Assembly: GCA_937967775.1 (NCBI GenBank)
Contig: CALCJH010000046.1
Location: forward strand, 1 to 7,793
DNA: 7,793 nucleotides
Direction: 5' to 3'
Source of the DNA: an uncultured bacterium
GTDB taxonomy: Bacteria > Armatimonadota > UBA5829 > DSUL01
The translations under genes were made by a program, and so were the position numbers. This document shows, one piece after another, positions 5,355 to 7,793 of this stretch; within the stretch, counting starts at the first letter, position 1; every line of letters begins with the position of its first letter. A model generated the notes under the pieces. It was not told the origin of the DNA. It did no database searches and saw only the letters and a list, made by a program, of their open reading frames with translations.

Positions 5355-7202
5355 ATGTTCGTCACAACCGAGTTCGACCGCATACTGGGCCGCGTTGCGA
5401 AGCCCGGGCGATACGTGGGCGGCGAGACCAATGCCGTCACGAAAGACCCGGGTTCTGTCGCGGTGCGAGCCGCGCTGGCCTTCCCCGACGTCTACGAAGT
5501 GGGAATGTCCAGCCTGGGCTTCCAGATCCTTTACGATTGCATCAACCGCCGCGACGACACCTATTGTGAACGCGTCTTTGCCCCCTGGCCGGATATGGAG
5601 CAGGCTCTCCGGGAGTCGGGAATGCCGCTCTATACCCTTGAGACGTTCACTCCGCTCAGGGAGATGGACCTCGTCGGGTTTTCCCTGGGGAGCGAGACCA
5701 CTTATACAAATGTCCTGACCTGCCTGGATCTGGGCGGAATCCCGCTGCTGGCCAGCGAGCGGACGGACGAGCATCCGTTGGTGGTGGCAGGGGGGCACTG
5801 CGCGTTCAATCCGGAGCCGATGGCGCCGTTCGTGGATGCGTTTGTCATTGGTGAGGGCGAGGAGGTGGTGCACGAGATCCTTGATGTTGTGGCGGATTCC
5901 CGGCGCTCGGTCAGCCGCCGGGACCTGCTCCGGAGGCTGGCAGGGATCGAGGGTGTATACGTCCCTGCATTCTATGAGTGGAAGTGGGATGAGGACGGCA
6001 CCCTGGCCGGCTGGACCGTGTCTGATGGAGCGCCCCGGCAGGTGCGCAAAAGGGTGGTGCGCGCCTTCGGATCCATGGACTATCCGCGCTCGCCGGTGAT
6101 CCCCAACGTGGAAGCGGTTCATGACCGCGTGGCGGTAGAGGTGATGCGCGGGTGCACCCAAGGATGCCGGTTCTGTCAGGCCGGCATCATCACCCGGCCA
6201 GTGCGGGAACGCTCGGTGGAGCAGGTAAGGGAGAGGACGGAGCACCTCCTCAGGGCCACCGGTTACGACGAAGTTTCACTCGTCTCTCTTTCAACGGCGG
6301 ACTACACCGGCGTCGAGTGCACCGTGCGCCAGTTGACGGAGCAGTTCGGGCCCGAAGGTGTAGGTGTGTCCCTGCCCTCGCTCAGGGTGGATGCCTTCTC
6401 TGTTGAGCTTTCCGCTCAGATACAGAAGGTGCGCAAGACGGGGTTGACCTTCGCTCCGGAGGCCGGCACGGAGCGGATGCGGCGGGTGATCAATAAGAAC
6501 ATCTCGGAGGAGGAGATCTTCGCTGCTGCGGAGGCGGCCTGGCGTCACGGGTGGAGGCGCATAAAGCTTTACTTCATGATTGGCCTCTCCGGCGAGACCG
6601 ATGATGACATCCGGGGGATCGGACGGTTGGTGGCGGAGATCCAGCGGCGGGCCCGGAAAGGAACCGGAATCAAGCTTGAGATCTCAGTGGGCGCATCTTC
6701 ATTCGTTCCGAAACCACACACACCCTTCCAGTGGCGGGCGCAGGCCACGCCAGAGGAGCTGAAGCACAAGGTTGAGGTGCTCAAGGACTCGCTCCGTTTG
6801 CCGGGCGTGAAGCTCTCTTGGGACGAGCCGGGCGAGTCACAGCTGGAAGGCGTCCTGGCACGCGGAGACCGCAGAGTGGGGTCGGCCATCCTGGAAGCAT
6901 GGAAGAACGGAGCCCGGTTCGACTCCTGGCATGAATGCCTGAACCTGGAGGCCTGGGAGAATGCCTTTCAGGATACAGGGGTGTCTCCTGCTTTCTATGC
7001 GAACCGGGCCCGCCCTTACAGCGAGGTTCTACCCTGGGACACCATAGATAGCGGAGTGACAAAAAAATACCTGATGCTGGAGGACCAGCGTGCGGTTATC
7101 GAGGCATCCACCCCCGATTGCCGGGAGGGCAAATGCCACGGGTGCGGCATCTTTCGCCTGATGCCTGAGCACGCGGTCCATGGGACCTGCTACCACGACT
7201 GA
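5355..7202 (+). CDS. Radical SAM protein, TIGR03960 family (function unknown)
   Basis: This encodes a 615-residue cytoplasmic iron-sulfur enzyme. The N-terminal domain (about residues 10-235) carries the K-P-G-R-Y-x-G-G-E opening, F-P-D-V-Y-E-V-G-M-S-S-L-G, E-R-V-F-A-P-W-P-D-M-E, a Y-T-N-V-L segment and A-G-G-H-C-A-F-N-P-E-P, all characteristic of the family's Radical_SAM_N2 region. The radical SAM core follows, with C-T-Q-G-C-R-F-C (Cys 267, 271 and 274, CxxxCxxC), which should bind the [4Fe-4S] cluster that cleaves S-adenosylmethionine. F-A-P-E-A-G-T-E-R-M-R at 366-376 is also family-typical. A C-terminal cysteine group (C589, C594, C597) may bind another metal. The substrate is unknown to me. 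I chose ATG 5355 over 5307 (which gives 631 residues) because of the upstream GGAG and the better-matching N-terminus. The gene overlaps the DUF2344 gene by 23 bases, the usual partner arrangement. A run of seven A at 7061-7067 is coding (T-K-K) and in frame. Confidence 0.93.
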   Translation: MFVTTEFDRILGRVAKPGRYVGGETNAVTKDPGSVAVRAALAFPDVYEVGMSSLGFQILYDCINRRDDTYCERVFAPWPDMEQALRESGMPLYTLETFTPLREMDLVGFSLGSETTYTNVLTCLDLGGIPLLASERTDEHPLVVAGGHCAFNPEPMAPFVDAFVIGEGEEVVHEILDVVADSRRSVSRRDLLRRLAGIEGVYVPAFYEWKWDEDGTLAGWTVSDGAPRQVRKRVVRAFGSMDYPRSPVIPNVEAVHDRVAVEVMRGCTQGCRFCQAGIITRPVRERSVEQVRERTEHLLRATGYDEVSLVSLSTADYTGVECTVRQLTEQFGPEGVGVSLPSLRVDAFSVELSAQIQKVRKTGLTFAPEAGTERMRRVINKNISEEEIFAAAEAAWRHGWRRIKLYFMIGLSGETDDDIRGIGRLVAEIQRRARKGTGIKLEISVGASSFVPKPHTPFQWRAQATPEELKHKVEVLKDSLRLPGVKLSWDEPGESQLEGVLARGDRRVGSAILEAWKNGARFDSWHECLNLEAWENAFQDTGVSPAFYANRARPYSEVLPWDTIDSGVTKKYLMLEDQRAVIEASTPDCREGKCHGCGIFRLMPEHAVHGTCYHD

Positions 7203-7793
7203 GCAAACGGTCAACCGGGTAGCGTTCGCGTTCGAGAAGACCGGCCGTGCCCGCTTTCTGGGCCATCGGGATGTGATGCGCCACTTTCAGAGGGCGGCCC
7301 GCCGGGGAGGAGTGCCTGTCGCATACTCGCAGGGGTTCAATCCTCATCCGCGGATGACGTTCGCCTCGCCGCTGCTGCTGGGGGCTTCCGGCTTTCGTGA
7401 ACTCGGGGCGTTCGATCTGTCGGCTCCGATGGATCCGGACGAGTTGCCGCAACGCCTGAACCCGCATTTCCCGGACGGGTTGAGGGTTCTGGAGAGCTGG
7501 GAGGTTCCGGCTGGCAGGGGAACCTTCGGAAGCAGGATCGAAAGCCACTGGCGAGTCCGGGTGCGGCCTGTGGAACGCGCGGTTCTCGATCCGGAAGGGT
7601 TGCGGCAGGCTGTCGAGGAGTTGTTGCGCTCGGATGTGCTGGAGGTCTCGCGCAGGGAAGGCGAGACGTGCAATGTTCGGGAACTGTTGCTGGATGCTGC
7701 GCTTGTGCAGGCGCAGAGTGAGGGCGGCTGCGAGGCCGTGTTGGAAATGGTTCTTCTTCAAATGGGAGATTTGAGCGCCAAGCCGCAGGATGT
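7180..7793 (+). CDS. Radical SAM-linked protein, TIGR03936/DUF2344 family (3' end outside window)
   Basis: The frame starting with ATG at 7180 (M-G-P-A-T-T-T-E-Q-T) stays open to the window end, giving 204 residues of a partial protein. The segment at about residues 13-68 is diagnostic: F-E-K-T-G-R-A-R-F-L-G-H-R-D-V-M-R, then R-A-A-R-R-G-G-V-P, then Y-S-Q-G-F-N-P-H-P-R-M-T-F-A-S-P-L. This matches the DUF2344 domain of proteins encoded next to, or fused to, the TIGR03960 radical SAM protein. The start lies inside the end of the radical SAM gene (23-base overlap). No strong Shine-Dalgarno is present, which suits translational coupling, and no other start codon lies between the overlap and the conserved domain. 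Its biochemical role is not known to me; an accessory or substrate-binding role for the radical SAM enzyme is inferred from the constant pairing. In many bacteria this pair precedes ribonuclease G and ribosomal protein L21 genes, but that region lies outside the window. Confidence 0.9.
   Translation, partial: MGPATTTEQTVNRVAFAFEKTGRARFLGHRDVMRHFQRAARRGGVPVAYSQGFNPHPRMTFASPLLLGASGFRELGAFDLSAPMDPDELPQRLNPHFPDGLRVLESWEVPAGRGTFGSRIESHWRVRVRPVERAVLDPEGLRQAVEELLRSDVLEVSRREGETCNVRELLLDAALVQAQSEGGCEAVLEMVLLQMGDLSAKPQD

Noticed and set aside
5037..6245. A 402-codon minus-strand open frame across the ATPase and radical SAM genes
   Set aside because: It lies antisense to intact Walker B/H-loop and radical SAM coding sequence, its composition is low-complexity H/R/P/D, and no domain is seen.
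7061..7067. Run of seven A as a programmed slippage site
   Set aside because: The frame continues normally through family-typical sequence to the conserved C-terminal cysteines, and neither alternative frame gives a plausible product. Some low-level transcriptional slippage cannot be excluded.
3457..7793. A classical PQQ or mycofactocin-type pathway suggested by a PqqD-like gene and a radical SAM gene together
   Set aside because: The radical SAM protein is of the TIGR03960 type with no SPASM-like PqqE or MftC features, and no PqqA-, PqqB-, PqqC- or MftA-like gene is present in the window.

Overview
The window is GC-rich and carries genes on the + strand only, packed with short gaps or overlaps. 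It contains six complete genes and two genes cut by the window edges. The co-occurrence of an oligopeptide-transporter-like (OPT-like) protein, a PqqD-type domain next to an FtsX/LolD-type ABC transporter, and the paired uncharacterised radical SAM families TIGR03960/TIGR03936 suggests an uncultured or poorly studied bacterium. Armatimonadota is my best guess, with other deep-branching GC-rich phyla possible. This rests on remembered family distributions, not on a search.

Layout: 1-381 is the C-terminal end of an unrecognised protein. A 73-base gap follows, which may hold an 11-codon leader peptide overlapping the next start. 455-2476 encodes a 673-residue polytopic OPT-like membrane protein. 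2483-3460 encodes a 325-residue soluble protein that looks like two diverged copies of one domain. 3457-3903 encodes a small PqqD-like protein (RiPP recognition element fold). 3879-4490 encodes a 203-residue FtsX-type permease with almost no extracytoplasmic domain. After a 66-base gap, 4557-5297 encodes a LolD/MacB-type ABC ATPase. 5355-7202 is a radical SAM enzyme of the TIGR03960 type. 7180-7793 is the start of its usual partner, the TIGR03936/DUF2344 protein, which runs off the window.

How the genes may work together: the two-repeat protein, the PqqD-like protein, the permease and the ATPase form a tightly coupled block (4-base GTGA overlap, then a 25-base overlap, then a short gap). The simplest reading is one membrane machine: a minimal two-component ABC transporter with a peptide-binding chaperone-like subunit and an accessory protein. 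No precursor peptide, PqqE-like radical SAM/SPASM enzyme or peptidase is visible, so a classical RiPP pathway is not shown. The radical SAM pair downstream is a separately conserved unit whose function I do not know to be established. It may simply be the next housekeeping block, or it may share the transcript. No convincing promoter, terminator, RNA gene, mobile element or CRISPR was found.

The best candidate for an undescribed system is the block at 2483-5297.
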